Assembly: GCA_963995505.1 (NCBI GenBank)
Contig: OZ023199.1
Coordinates: 1,302,001 to 1,366,000 of the forward strand
Source: Hypericum androsaemum
Taxonomy: Eukaryota; Streptophyta; Magnoliopsida; Malpighiales; Hypericaceae
Length of the DNA: 64,000 nucleotides
Direction: 5' to 3'
This document shows, in pieces, positions 49,310-60,113 of this stretch. Position 1 is the stretch's first letter. Every line of letters begins with the position of its first letter. The notes below the pieces were generated by a model. That model did no database searches, had not been told where the DNA came from, and saw nothing but the letters and a program-made list of their open reading frames with translations. Made by a program: the position numbers and the translations under genes.

Positions 49310-49965
49310 AGAGTAGCAGAAATCCAATATCAGAGTATAAGGCTACCAATATCAGAATAGAAGAAAATCAATTTCATAGAAGAAGAAAACCAATTTCATA
49401 GAAGAAGAAAACCAATATTCTAAAAGCGGTAAACCAATTTCATTGAAAAAAGAAACCAATATCCTGGTAGCGGTAAACCAATTTCATTGAAGAAAAAAAT
49501 AAATTTCATAGTAAACGAAAACCAATATCCGAGAAGAAGGATACCAATATCTGAGTGCAAGGATACCATTATCAGAGTAGAAGGACGCCAATATCAGAGA
49601 AGAATGAAACCAATATCAGAGAAGAATGAAACCAATATTAGAGAAGAAGAAAACCAATGTCTGAGTAGAATGACACCAATATCGTAGAAAAAGGAAACCA
49701 ATATTCGAGAAGAAAGAAACCAATGTCACGGTGGAATGAAACCAATATCATAGAAGAATGAAACCAATATCCGAGAAGATGGAAACCAATATCATAGTAG
49801 AATGAAACCAATAAGATAGAAGATGGAAACCAATATCCGAGAAGATGGAAACCAATATCATAGTAGAATGAAACCAATAACATAGAAGATGGAAACCAAT
49901 ATCATAGTAGAATGAAACCAATAGCATAGAAGATGAAAACCAATATCCGAGAAAATGGAAACCAA
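49310..49965. repeat. Minisatellite of ~20-22 bp units, about 30 copies
   Basis: Units vary around AAACCAATATCAGAGAAGAATG, with ATAGTAGAATG, CGAGAAGATGG and TTTCATTGAAG variants. The array is open on both strands for 60-80 codons (minus strand: YWFPSSILLVSFYYDIGF-type repeats). That reflects the period being close to a multiple of three, not a gene. Confidence 0.85.
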
Positions 49966-50060
49966 TATTCCCATACTTGTATTTCCATAATTTGTATTAT
50001 TTTGCTGATATATTTTTTAATTATTTTAATTATTATATTTTCAATATTGCCCCTGTCCCT

Positions 50061-50091
50061 TTCAGTGGGGATTATCCATGTCCCCACTGAA
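50061..50091. repeat. 31-bp palindrome-type element, copy 2
   Basis: The arms TTCAGTGGGGA/TCCCCACTGAA with a 9-bp spacer are identical to those at 36264-36294. It lies about 100 bp past the minisatellite. Confidence 0.6.
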
Positions 50092-50785
50092 TTTGAACCC
50101 GAGCGCCAGAGTTGACTCCTAAATTCAATTTTTTTTCAACTTAAATTTAGGTGGGTTCACCTAGATATCAAGACTTTAAATCACATTGGACTTTGTTCCT
50201 CTTCTAAGCAAACTTTTTTATTTATGCAAAAAATGGGATTGACTAGAAAATAAAATAGGATCTATTATCATCCTAACCGGCTGCACCTAAATTCAATACT
50301 AAAGCCTTAAAGTTATATTTAAAAATACATAGATTAATGACACTTAGTAATACAATTTTTACAATTACGACACTAAATTATAAAAGTTATCACAAAATAC
50401 CCTAGTCGACATGATTTTACTCATGGGTCAAGATTCCATCTTCACACTAACCCATTACTCTTGGATTTTGGATTAGATATAAAAATACTAACATGTATTA
50501 GAATAGCTTAATCATGTGATCTATTATTACTCGCACGATCTTCGATCATGATAGTTGGCAAAGTCAAAGCTTATTAAAATTACTGCATTATTAGTTATAA
50601 ATTTCGTTAACTTATTGATGTCTGAAAAATTCACCAGCATTAAGTTTTAGTCCGGATATAAAAATTCCAATGACAAACTTTATTCCTGATTAGTCAAACC
50701 ACATTCAACCACAATAACAATTATTTTGAGCACTCAATTGCACCAACATCTATGTTATTGACAGGGTTGGAAGCAACATATTTTT

Positions 50786-51707
50786 TTAGGCCATCTCCGT
50801 CCCGGAAGAAGCACGGCCACGGCGGGGTTGGGCCGGCGGTGGCAGCGGCAGCAGCAAGCAATCGCAGATGTGGTTGTTATTGCAAAAGCCAAAGCCGGCT
50901 GGGCACGAAAAGAGGCAGTCCCTGTCACTAGTACATTTATGCACCTTGAGTTCTGCTTCAGCAATCTGTATCATGCCTGCGCCGAAAAAACAAATATCAT
51001 AAATTAAAGGGAAAAGTCCACTTTAGTACTCTGTGGTATCGCCCAAAATCACTTTAGTACTCTGTGGTAAAAAACCGATCAATCGAGTCATAGTTATTCA
51101 AATTAACATCAAAAAGGTCCTCGGGCAGCTGCCCGGACCTGCCCGAACCTACCCGAACCATGTCCGAACTACGTGGCCAGCCACGTCACCAAATTTTGAT
51201 GATGTGGCGCCACGTGGACATCCATATCCTTCCCTCCTCCGCGTCCTCCTCCTCCTCTCCGCGTCCTCCTCCTCCTCCGCGTCCTCCTCCTCCTCCTCCC
51301 CGCGTCCTCTTCCTCCTCCTCCTCTCCACGTGGCGCCACGTCATCAAAATTTGGTGACGTGGCTGGCCACGTAGTTCGGGCAGGGTTCGGGTAGGTTCGG
51401 ACAGGTCCGGGCAGCTGTCCGAGGACCTTTTTGATATTAATTAGAATAAGTATGACTCGATTGATCAGTTTTTTACCACAGGGTACTAAAGTAATTTTGG
51501 ACGATACTATAGGGTATTAAAGTGAACTTTTCTCTAAATTAAATTTACCCGAAAACGTATCACAATGTGTAACTGTATCTTTCAGACTTATAAATAAACA
51601 CACGAAACTTGCAACAAAGTAATGATCTAAGTTGGATAGACAGACTAACAATGTGCAGCCAAGAAGAGAACGAGTAGGAAGGCTATCTTGGAATAAGCTT
51701 TCCCCAT
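50786..51707 (-). CDS. Small secreted cysteine-rich peptide (defensin-like/NCR-like pattern), 82 aa, two exons
   Basis: Exon 1 is 51707-51650 and exon 2 is 50976-50786 (minus strand, 249 nt). Exon 1 encodes a signal peptide, MGKAYSKIAFLLVLFLAAHC. The intron begins GTTAGT and ends CGCAG. Exon 2 gives a short propeptide-like acidic stretch (MIQIAEAEL) and then six cysteines spaced C-x5-C-x3-C-x6-C-x5-C-x-C. A Pro-rich basic tail follows (PLPPPAQPRRGRASS). Short secreted peptides with one intron after the signal peptide and a final CxC are typical of plant defensin-like families. The precise subfamily is not recognised. The intron contains a 526-bp Mutator-like element. The start was chosen because it gives the signal peptide in frame and is shared with the second copy. 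Confidence 0.75.
51009..51534. mobile_element. Small Mutator-like element in the peptide-gene intron, 526 bp
   Basis: The ends are inverted repeats. The left begins GGGAAAAGTCCACTTTAG, and the right, reversed, begins GAGAAAAGTTCACTTTAA. The similarity runs about 190 bp on each side through CGGGCAGCTG- and CCACGTGGC-type blocks. The 9-bp duplication TAAATTAAA lies at 51000-51008 and 51535-51543. The centre is a CTCCTCCGCGTC repeat. The GAGAAAAGT ends and the GGGCAGCTGCC block are shared with the element at 8335-9651, so both belong to one family. Confidence 0.85.
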
Positions 51708-52560
51708 TATCAGGTTTTTAATTTGGCATACAAGAATCTGATATATATTTCTTAATTAGAAGATTTTGGATCCCCAGAAGAATGAGCAAAAGATTTAGAT
51801 GAAGGATTATGTTGGGTTAAGAACGCCTTTATATGCAGTAATTCGATGATTCTAGATAACAGTGGATTAAGTTTTTAATTTGAAATAGCTTATATAGAAA
51901 AGTTATAAGCTTAAATTAATTTCCTTTTTTCTCCATGCATATTTATTTTAACCTTGACATTTTTTGGTAAGTGGAATTTCTTAATTTCCTTTTTCAAAGT
52001 CAAATAGACACACCTGTTTACTACCAAAATAAATAAATAAATGTTGTAGTTTAAGTTCTTACACTCAAATTGTTGCTTTATCATTAAACTTATCTAAAGT
52101 GATCCTTCCTAAATTTATAAATATTTATGTTGCTTAAAAGTCTTGGTTCTTAGTCGACACTGATGTTAGAATTTAACAACCTCTCTATCGTTTTAACCAA
52201 TATTTTTTTCAAAAAATCTTTATACTATATCTTGGTATAGACTATTAAATTGATATGTTTGAATAAATATATATTTTTATATAATTTATAAATTTGTATT
52301 TTTTAAGATATTGGTTTGAGTTAGACTTGCTTATATAATAATTTTGACACCATCATTCATTTTTTGAATGATTTTCATATAGTCTTTGTGAAATTAATTT
52401 AAATTTGTACACTATAATTATACATGCCATTGTTAGAACCCTATATCTCAATTAAGTTTAATATCTGAATAACGCTAAGTTTTTTCAGGTGATCTGAATA
52501 TATACAAAATTAAAAATAATTTATTTTTTATGACTTGAATATTGAAAAAAAAACTTTGAG

Positions 52561-53355
52561 GGTATATATCGGATAATCGGAATGCACTAATAGTTTCACT
52601 AATAGGCTTGAGAGGGAGAGAAGCTTAACTCAAATCTTCTTTATCTCAGAATTTTTTTCGTCCGAGAGTGGTTACTTTGGTTGGATACCACGGTGAAATT
52701 TTGTAACCAAAATTTTATAATGTACTTTAAAGTTTAAACTCACTGAAACAAAAGCCGACCAAATTTGTACTCGCTTGTCTTAACATTCGGAGGGATTTTA
52801 TATAGGTGATTTCTTTGGTGTAATTTCCTCCTTGGTGTAATTTCATTCTAGGTGCAATCAAATTTACCAATAAAAAATATGGTTTCACCAAAAAAAGGTT
52901 AACATAAAATGAACAAGTGCAATGGAAAGATGATTTATCGTTTGAGTTTATGATTAATTGATTGAGTTGAAAATGGTGGGTGAAATAGACTTAAATTATT
53001 TATTTTTTAATAGGTGTGTGAGGTTTTTTTATTGTGGAATCTATTTTTTTAGAAGTATTGTAGAATCTAGATATGTATGGTTTATGATGTTTTAGAGTTT
53101 TAAACTGAGCGAGAGTATTTTGACAATCTTATGTATCATTTAAGATGTAAATTGATTCGAAAAACTAACAAATTTAATTTTTTAAAACATATGGACTAAT
53201 TAACCAAGGCCAGAACTAACAAGTTATCGCTCGCACGATTCTCGTGTCATAACACGTTAGAAAAATTAAGGTATTTTTAAATTATCACATTTTAATCTAA
53301 AATATGATAAACTTGTTTATAAACTTGATAATTCCACATACTCAATTTAAGTTTA
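52561..53355. other. AT-rich DNA between the two duplication copies
   Basis: No gene recognised. Confidence 0.4.
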
Positions 53356-53460
53356 GTTATGAAAATTCAAACACTTTATTTTTTGAATCTCGTCGAATTA
53401 CATTCGATTACAATAACAATTACTTTGAGCACCTACCAATTGCACCAACTTATTAGTTAT

Positions 53461-55003
53461 TGTTGGAGCACGAAATTAATATCTCGGGGTGATGACGGTC
53501 TATCTCCGGATGTGCGGGAATCGGCTCGAGCTCGGCGGAACGAGGAGCCCAGGGCGAGAGGCTCCTCTCGCCCGTGTAGGCGAGACCGAGGTCCTGGGCG
53601 ATAGGCCCCTCTCGCCCGTGTAGGCGAGACCGAGGGCCTGGGCGAGAGGTTCCTCTCGCCCGCATAGGCGAGACCGAGCACTCACGGGGAGCCCGGGCGA
53701 GAGGCCCCTCTCGCCCGCGTAGACGAGACCAAGCGAGGACTCTTCTCGCCCACATGGCCGAGTCCTATCGAGAAACTCGTCCGACTCAAAATAGGCGAGA
53801 GGTCGGTAGGAGACGCGAGCGAGAAGCCGAGTGAGAGGCCTACGGCAAGAGGCCGAGTGGAAGGCCTACAGCGAGAGGCCGAGTGGAAGGCCTACATCGA
53901 GAGGCCGAGTGAGAGGCCTACGACAAGAGGTCGAGTGGCAAAAGGCCGAGCGAGAGGCCGAGCGAGAGGCCTACGGCAAGAGGTCGAGTGGCGAAAGGCC
54001 GAGCGAGAGTCCGAGTGGCGAGAGGCCGAGTGAGAGGCCTACGGCAAGAGGTCGAGTGGCGAAAGGCCGAGCGAGAGGCCGAGTGGCGAGAGGCCAGGTG
54101 AGAGGCCTACGGCGAGAGGCCGAGTGGCAAAAGGCCGAGCGAGAGGCCGAGTGGCGAGAGGCCGAGTGAGAGGCCTACGGCGAGAGGCCGGGCGAGAAGC
54201 CTAAGGCGGGAAGCCGGGCGAGAAACTTAAGGCCGGAAGCCTAAGGCAAGTAGACAAGCGAGGAGCCTAAGGCAAGAAGCCGAAGGTGAGAAGTCAACTT
54301 GGACCCGAGCGGGAAGCTCATTTGACCTTCGTAGGCGGGAAGGTGATTTCGGGAATAGGTCCACTTTGGTTGAGGAGGCCTTTAGCCTGAGCCCATTTTG
54401 AGATTCACTTTGGGCCTGACGAGATGTCCGTTTTGGGCGATGACGGATTTGAATCAAGATTTTGCATGAGAGGTTCGAGAAGGTTAAAACGATCTATATT
54501 TTCCTAATTTGAGCCGAGATTCTCAATATTTGGCAAGACTTGGTAAGTTCCTCTTTAGGCCGCGATCGCTTGGTCATCACGTTTTGAAAGCTTCCTATCC
54601 GAGGACGAGATTTGCTCATTTAAGGAAGACGGCTTGTATTGAGCCGAGAGGATCCCGTCATGTTAGGAACAAATAATTTGAAGCGGATCTCTCGGGATTG
54701 AGACTTGGAGCCGAAGGTCCTGGAGGCGGTTTAGGATTGCCTATTGTGAAGGCGTGGAGGCTAGGTCAAGGCACTCTATATAAGAAGGGCTCGGGCAAGA
54801 GAACGGACAGCACCAACACATCAAACAACAACTATCTTTACTTTTTATCTCGTAGCCCGTAGTCCTTTTTTCTCCCTCTCCCTTAGATTGAACGTCTAAG
54901 GTTCACTCTTTTTTCACCCTCTTCGTTAGGCCGACCTTGGGACGACCACTCCGGATCCATCTCGGGTAGTCTTGACGTTCTTGTACCCACTTTCTCCGCA
55001 ACA
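53461..55003 (+). repeat. Left LTR
   Basis: Contains two minisatellites. One is based on CTCTCGCCCGTGTAGGCGAG (53560-53760); the other is based on GAGGCCGAGTGAGAGGCCTA (53830-54200). A TATATAAG box lies near 54776, with leader sequence to the LTR end. The open frames across these arrays are repeat artefacts. Confidence 0.9.
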
Positions 55004-55071
55004 TATTTTTGGCACGCTCGGTGGGACTAAGGAGGGCGTCTGAGAAGGCGGTCTAACTTTTACCGGCCAAG

Positions 55072-58000
55072 ATGACCAATTACTTTGTTGCTCCGATTCC
55101 TTACAAGGAGTCGATACCTTCCGTTTTGGAGTCGTATGCATGGAGGCGAGATTTATCTACCTCGGCTCTCTCAAAAGAGCCGGCTGAGACAAACGTTGCC
55201 CCGAAGGAGTTCTATACACCCGTCATCCCGATGGAGACATATGCTGCTTTTCGTGCTCGAAAGCTCTACGAGGAGTCTTGTAGTCACTACGAGGCATCCT
55301 CACGTATGGTCATCAATCAACACCAAGGGATGAACATATCCACTGGACCAGCTATACCCATCCAACCGGCCTTTGGACAACCATGGACCGGTCATATGCC
55401 TTGCACCATGACGCCGTCAACGCCAAGCGTGTTTGGTTATTGTCCACAACCAGGAATCCCTACGAGTCCCCCACACCAAACAATTTCTTACTTGGAGATG
55501 GGGACACAAGGAGTGAACTACTCGGGATACTACGAGACTACAAGGACGAGGGCTAGCAATCTCCAAGAGGAATCGAGCTGGTACCAACCGGCCCTGACCC
55601 AAGATTGGTCATACCCATCTAGGGTCTCGGCCGACCAAAGCTCTTTCAAAAGGGGGGATGTCTGCACGAATCCTTTGTTCGACTCAAGGATTTCTAATCC
55701 TATCCCGACCCTCCAAGTCTTCCATCAAGTGCGGGTGGACCTAGACGAGGAGAACAACTGCCATCCCATCAATCGACAAGAAGAGCTTGATGAGGATGAC
55801 GAGCTCGATGACGATGATGTCAACCAACAAAAAGAGCTCGATGAGGATGATGAGCTCGATGACGATGATTTCAATTGACAAGAAGAGCTCGATGAGGATG
55901 ACGAGCTCGATGACGGTGATGTCAACCAACAAGAAGAGCTCGATGAGGATGACGAGCTCGATGACGACGACGTCAACCGACAAGAAGAGCTCGATGAGGA
56001 TGATGAGCTCGATGATGTCAACCAACAAGAAGAGCTTGATGAGGATGACGAGCTCAATGAGGACGACGTCAACCGACAAGAAGAGCTCGATGAGGATGAT
56101 GAGCTCGATGACGTCAACCGAAAAGAAGAGCTTGATGAGGATGACGAGATCGATGAGGACGACGTCAGCCGACAAGAAGAGCTCGATGAGGATGATGAGC
56201 TCGATGAGGATGACGTCAATCGACAAGGAGATCTCGATGAGGACGATGTCAATCGACAAGAAGAGCTCGATGAGGACGAAGTCAATCGACAAGAAGAGCT
56301 CGATGAGGATGATATTAATCGGGAAGAAGAGCTCGATGAGAACGATGTCAACTGTCAGCTGACATTGGGATCTACCCGACCACAAGGGATAGAAGGGCAA
56401 CCCTTATCTTCCCAATCCGAGAATTTTGTCCCACATCAATTCTTGGAGGACCAGTCATCGATGGGTCCTCACCTTATTGCTTATGTCGCCACGGTTGGCT
56501 TCGACCGAAGTCAAAAGAGAAGCCCCAAGCAAGAGAAGGCCGATCCTAATACCCGAAGGGCAAGACTCGGGGGGCAAGAAAGGCCACCCGATAACGGCAT
56601 CCCAAAAGCTTGGAAGTCATTTCGTCCAAGGGGAACTGATGGTCCTAAGCGAGGGAAGGCCGACCTTAAGACCCGGGAGGCAAAACTCGGGGGGCAGGGA
56701 CGACCGGACCTTAAGAAAGCAAAATTTGATCCTAAGTCCCGAGAGGCAAGACTCGGGAGACACGGAAGGCCGCCTGATAATGAAATACCAAACGCTCATA
56801 AGTCATTTCGTTCAAAGGGAGCCGATCATCGCAAGCGAGGGAAGGCCGACCTTAAGACCCAAGGGGCAAGACTCGGGGGGCAAGGAAGATTGCCCAACAA
56901 CAGTGTTCCAACGGCTTGGAACTCCTTTTGTTTGAGGGGAGCCGATAGTCCTAAGCAAGGAAAGGCCGACTTTAAGACCCAAAAGGCAAGACTCGGGGGG
57001 CAGGAATGGCCACTCGATATTGGCATCCCAAGAAATCAGAAGTTCTACTATCCGAGGGAAGCGGACAAGATGTGGAGGCTTCGCCATCCTCGTATCAAGG
57101 TGGACCTTCAAGACGGGTCCAACCCATACCGGTACGCCTTCAACCGGCTTAGAGATAAGAGGGTCATCCCTGATCCACCAACACGAGATGTCCTGACCAA
57201 GACCCAGAGACGTCGCCTTGAAAGGAAGATCCAGAAAAGAAGGCAAGCCATCAAGGATCTCAAAAGGCAAATCGCGGAGCAAAGGGTTGAGCTGGAGAAA
57301 CAAAAGGTGCTTCTAACTCGTCCGTGGGTGAAGTGTCATTCGACCTCGACTCAGAGTTGAGCGAAAGAGTTGGAAGCCTCTAAGGCAACAATGAGAATGT
57401 ACCCCAAACACGTCAAGAAAGTTCGACCAAAGGCACCCACTGACCTACGTGGTAAGTTGATTTGTAAGTGGGTACCCAAGGTCCATCCCAAGAAGGATGC
57501 ACATCGAGAGGCCACACCCAACCAAAAAGAGAAGGAAGTCTCAGTTGACCTTGAGATGAGGTACATCGAGTTTGGGGACTCCCCAAGCAAGCTGGAAATC
57601 AACGTGACGCCAGCTATCCTCGGATTGAAACCTGGCCAACCAAGCTACTTCAAGGGTGACGTGACTGAAGGAGACCTTATTTACCCTCGAGTAGGAGAGA
57701 CGCACTCAACTATACTTATGGTGGGGGACTTCAATGGCAGCATCACGATCGCAAAAGCCACCCGAGGAAGATGCGAGCGTTTAAAGCTCCTTTACATTAT
57801 GGCTCACATCAGCAGGGAGTCGGTCAAGAGAGTTCTCGTGGACAACGGGGTGGTGAACGTCCCTCCTCACTCACTTCCCAAAAGGTCGAGTGAGGAGAGG
57901 GAGATACTAATCTCGATCAGCACGGTCATGACCAACTTTGGCGAGAAAGGACAAAACTCGATCTGCTCTGGTCAGGTAGTCCCATCTTCCAACCACCAAT

Positions 58001-58254
58001 GTCTAATTCAATGGAAATTAGATGGAAAGATGGAGATCGTATTGGCCGATGCTTGTCCATTCATGTCGGTCGTATGCTACATTGAGGTGGTCTTCTATGA
58101 CAGGTTCATAGTGTTGACAAGGGTGGCATTGAGCAACATGGATGATCAGTTTTCCTGGTATATGAGTTCGGTCAAATGGGAGGTCCTTATAGCCCGATGG
58201 CCGGTCAGTGCCATACCCAAGGGGCAAGCCGTCCGTCTTACTTGCAAGGAGTAA
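55072..58254 (+). pseudogene. gag-protease-like frame of the LTR element, interrupted by two stops
   Basis: A single frame runs from the ATG at 55072 to 58254, broken by TGA at 55876-55878 and 57358-57360. Regions in order: a 230-residue Pro/Tyr/Ser-rich part; an Asp/Glu-rich repeat (about 55780-56350, units like EELDEDDELDD then NRQ); a Lys/Arg/Gly-rich part with LGGQ/GRP repeats (56520-57010); a basic helix QRRRLERKIQKRRQAIKDLK (about 57205) likely forming a coiled coil; and a retropepsin-like part with VKRVLVDNG (about 57824), whose DNG fits the catalytic D-S/T/N-G of gypsy proteases. There is no CCHC knuckle, reverse transcriptase, RNase H or integrase. The first stop falls in a repeat unit where sister units have CGA, so it looks like a single C-to-T change. 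Confidence 0.7.
55780..56350 (+). repeat. Internal minisatellite encoding an Asp/Glu-rich tract
   Basis: Units of variable length are built from GAAGAGCTCGATGAGGATGA, GAGCTCGATGAC and GTCAACCGACAA. The array is open in three frames on both strands (poly-Ser on the minus strand), which explains the overlapping frames. Only the gag frame continues into non-repeat sequence. Confidence 0.85.
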
Positions 58255-58515
58255 GGCGATATAAAAGGTGACAAGGTAATTTGAGGTCTACACTTTGTCA
58301 CCATACAAGTCGATTGGGTACGTCTGTGAGGACGACGACTTAGACCTCCTAGATAAGAGTAATGTCCATCACCTTTCTCCAAGCAACTTACTACCATCAA
58401 GGCGGAGGTGAGCAACCCTGTGGCACCACAAGTTCGTTAAAACAAGGACGTTTAGAAAGGTCCACGTCAACGCTTCTCGCCTGGCCGTGTCGAAGCATTA
58501 ACGTGCGGGGGGCAT

Positions 58516-60113
58516 TGTTGGAGCACGAAATTAATATCTCGGGGTGATGACGGTCTATCTCCGGATGTGCGGGAATCGGCTCGAGCTCGGCGGAACGAGG
58601 AGCCCAGGGCGAGAGGCTCCTCTCGCCCGTGTAGGCGAGACCGAGGTCCTGGGCGATAGGCCCCTCTCGCCCGTGTAGGCGAGACCGAGGGCCTGGGCGA
58701 GAGGTTCCTCTCGCCCGCATAGGCGAGACCGAGCACTCACGGGGAGCCCGGGCGAGAGGCCCCTCTCGCCCGCGTAGACGAGGTCGAGCGCTCACGGGGA
58801 GCCCGGGCGAGAGGCCCCTCTCGCCCGCGTAGACGAGACCAAGCGAGGACTCTTCTCGCCCACATGGCCGAGTCCTATCGAGAAACTCGTCCGACTCAAA
58901 ATAGGCGAGAGGTCGGTAGGAGACGCGAGCGAGAAGCCGAGTGAGAGGCCTACGGCAAGAGGCCGAGTGGAAGGCCTACAGCGAGAGGCCGAGTGGAAGG
59001 CCTACATCGAGAGGCCGAGTGAGAGGCCTACGACAAGAGGTCGAGTGGCAAAAGGCCGAGCGAGAGGCCGAGCGAGAGGCCTACGGCAAGAGGTCGAGTG
59101 GCGAAAGGCCGAGCGAGAGTCCGAGTGGCGAGAGGCCGAGTGAGAGGCCTACGGCAAGAGGTCGAGTGGCGAAAGGCCGAGCGAGAGGCCGAGTGGCGAG
59201 AGGCCAGGTGAGAGGCCTACGGCGAGAGGCCGAGTGGCAAAAGGCCGAGCGAGAGGCCGAGTGGCGAGAGGCCGAGTGAGAGGCCTACGGCGAGAGGCCG
59301 GGCGAGAAGCCTAAGGCGGGAAGCCGGGCGAGAAACTTAAGGCCGGAAGCCTAAGGCAAGTAGACAAGCGAGGAGCCTAAGGCAAGAAGCCGAAGGTGAG
59401 AAGTCAACTTGGACCCGAGCGGGAAGCTCATTTGACCTTCGTAGGCGGGAAGGTGATTTCGGGAATAGGTCCACTTTGGTTGAGGAGGCCTTTAGCCTGA
59501 GCCCATTTTGAGATTCACTTTGGGCCTGACGAGATGTCCGTTTTGGGCGATGACGGATTTGAATCAAGATTTTGCATGAGAGGTTCGAGAAGGTTAAAAC
59601 GATCTATATTTTCCTAATTTGAGCCGAGATTCTCAATATTTGGCAAGACTTGGTAAGTTCCTCTTTAGGCCGCGATCGCTTGGTCATCACGTTTTGAAAG
59701 CTTCCTATCCGAGGACGAGATTTGCTCATTTAAGGAAGACGGCTTGTATTGAGCCGAGAGGATCCCGTCATGTTAGGAACAAATAATTTGAAGCGGATCT
59801 CTCGGGATTGAGACTTGGAGCCGAAGGTCCTGGAGGCGGTTTAGGATTGCCTATTGTGAAGGCGTGGAGGCTAGGTCAAGGCACTCTATATAAGAAGGGC
59901 TCGGGCAAGAGAACGGACAGCACCAACACATCAAACAACAACTATCTTTACTTTTTATCTCGTAGCCCGTAGTCCTTTTTTCTCCCTCTCCCTTAGATTG
60001 AACGTCTAAGGTTCACTCTTTTTTCACCCTCTCCGTTAGGCCGACCTTGGGACGACCACTCCGGATCCATCTCGGGTAGTCTTGACGTTCTTGTACCCAC
60101 TTTCTCCGCAACA
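58516..60113 (+). repeat. Right LTR
   Basis: Nearly identical to the left LTR, with one extra 55-bp unit (about 58782-58836) containing CTCACGGGGAGCCCGGGCGA. Confidence 0.9.

Larger units (their letters stand above)
50655..52560. repeat. Tandem segmental duplication, copy 1 (contains cysteine-rich peptide gene 1)
   Basis: The left flank (AACAATTATTTTGAGCAC near 50718), the gene, its promoter (TATATGCAGTAATT near 51830) and an AT-rich upstream part (to about 52560) have collinear counterparts at 53390-53460 plus 60114-61380. The two copies differ by insertions: a Mutator-like element in copy 1 and an LTR element in copy 2. Confidence 0.75.
53461..60113 (+). mobile_element. Young non-autonomous Ty3/gypsy-like LTR retrotransposon, 6653 bp
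   Basis: The left LTR is 53461-55003 (1543 bp) and the right LTR 58516-60113 (1598 bp). Both start TGTTGGAGCA and end CAACA, with the target duplication GTTAT at 53456-53460 and 60114-60118. Just after the left LTR comes TTTTTGGCACGCTCGGTGGG, resembling the primer-binding region of Tat/Athila-type gypsy elements. A purine-rich GCGGGGGGCA precedes the right LTR. The 3.5-kb interior encodes a gag-like and protease-like region only; there is no reverse transcriptase or integrase. By eye the LTRs differ by a 55-bp tandem copy-number change (about 58782-58836) and one base (54922 T against C near 60032), so insertion was recent. Confidence 0.92.

Noticed and set aside
49310..49965. CRISPR-like look of regularly spaced repeats
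   Set aside because: The units are contiguous, with no unique spacers, and the DNA is plant nuclear. It is a minisatellite.
53453..54457. Arg/Gly/Glu-rich frames in the left LTR (and their copies at 58397-59567)
   Set aside because: Minisatellite units in the LTRs are open by period, and the same frames recur identically in both LTRs.
55725..56400. Poly-Ser and Leu/Ile-rich frames opposite the gag region
   Set aside because: Artefacts of the acidic-repeat minisatellite, which is open in several frames.
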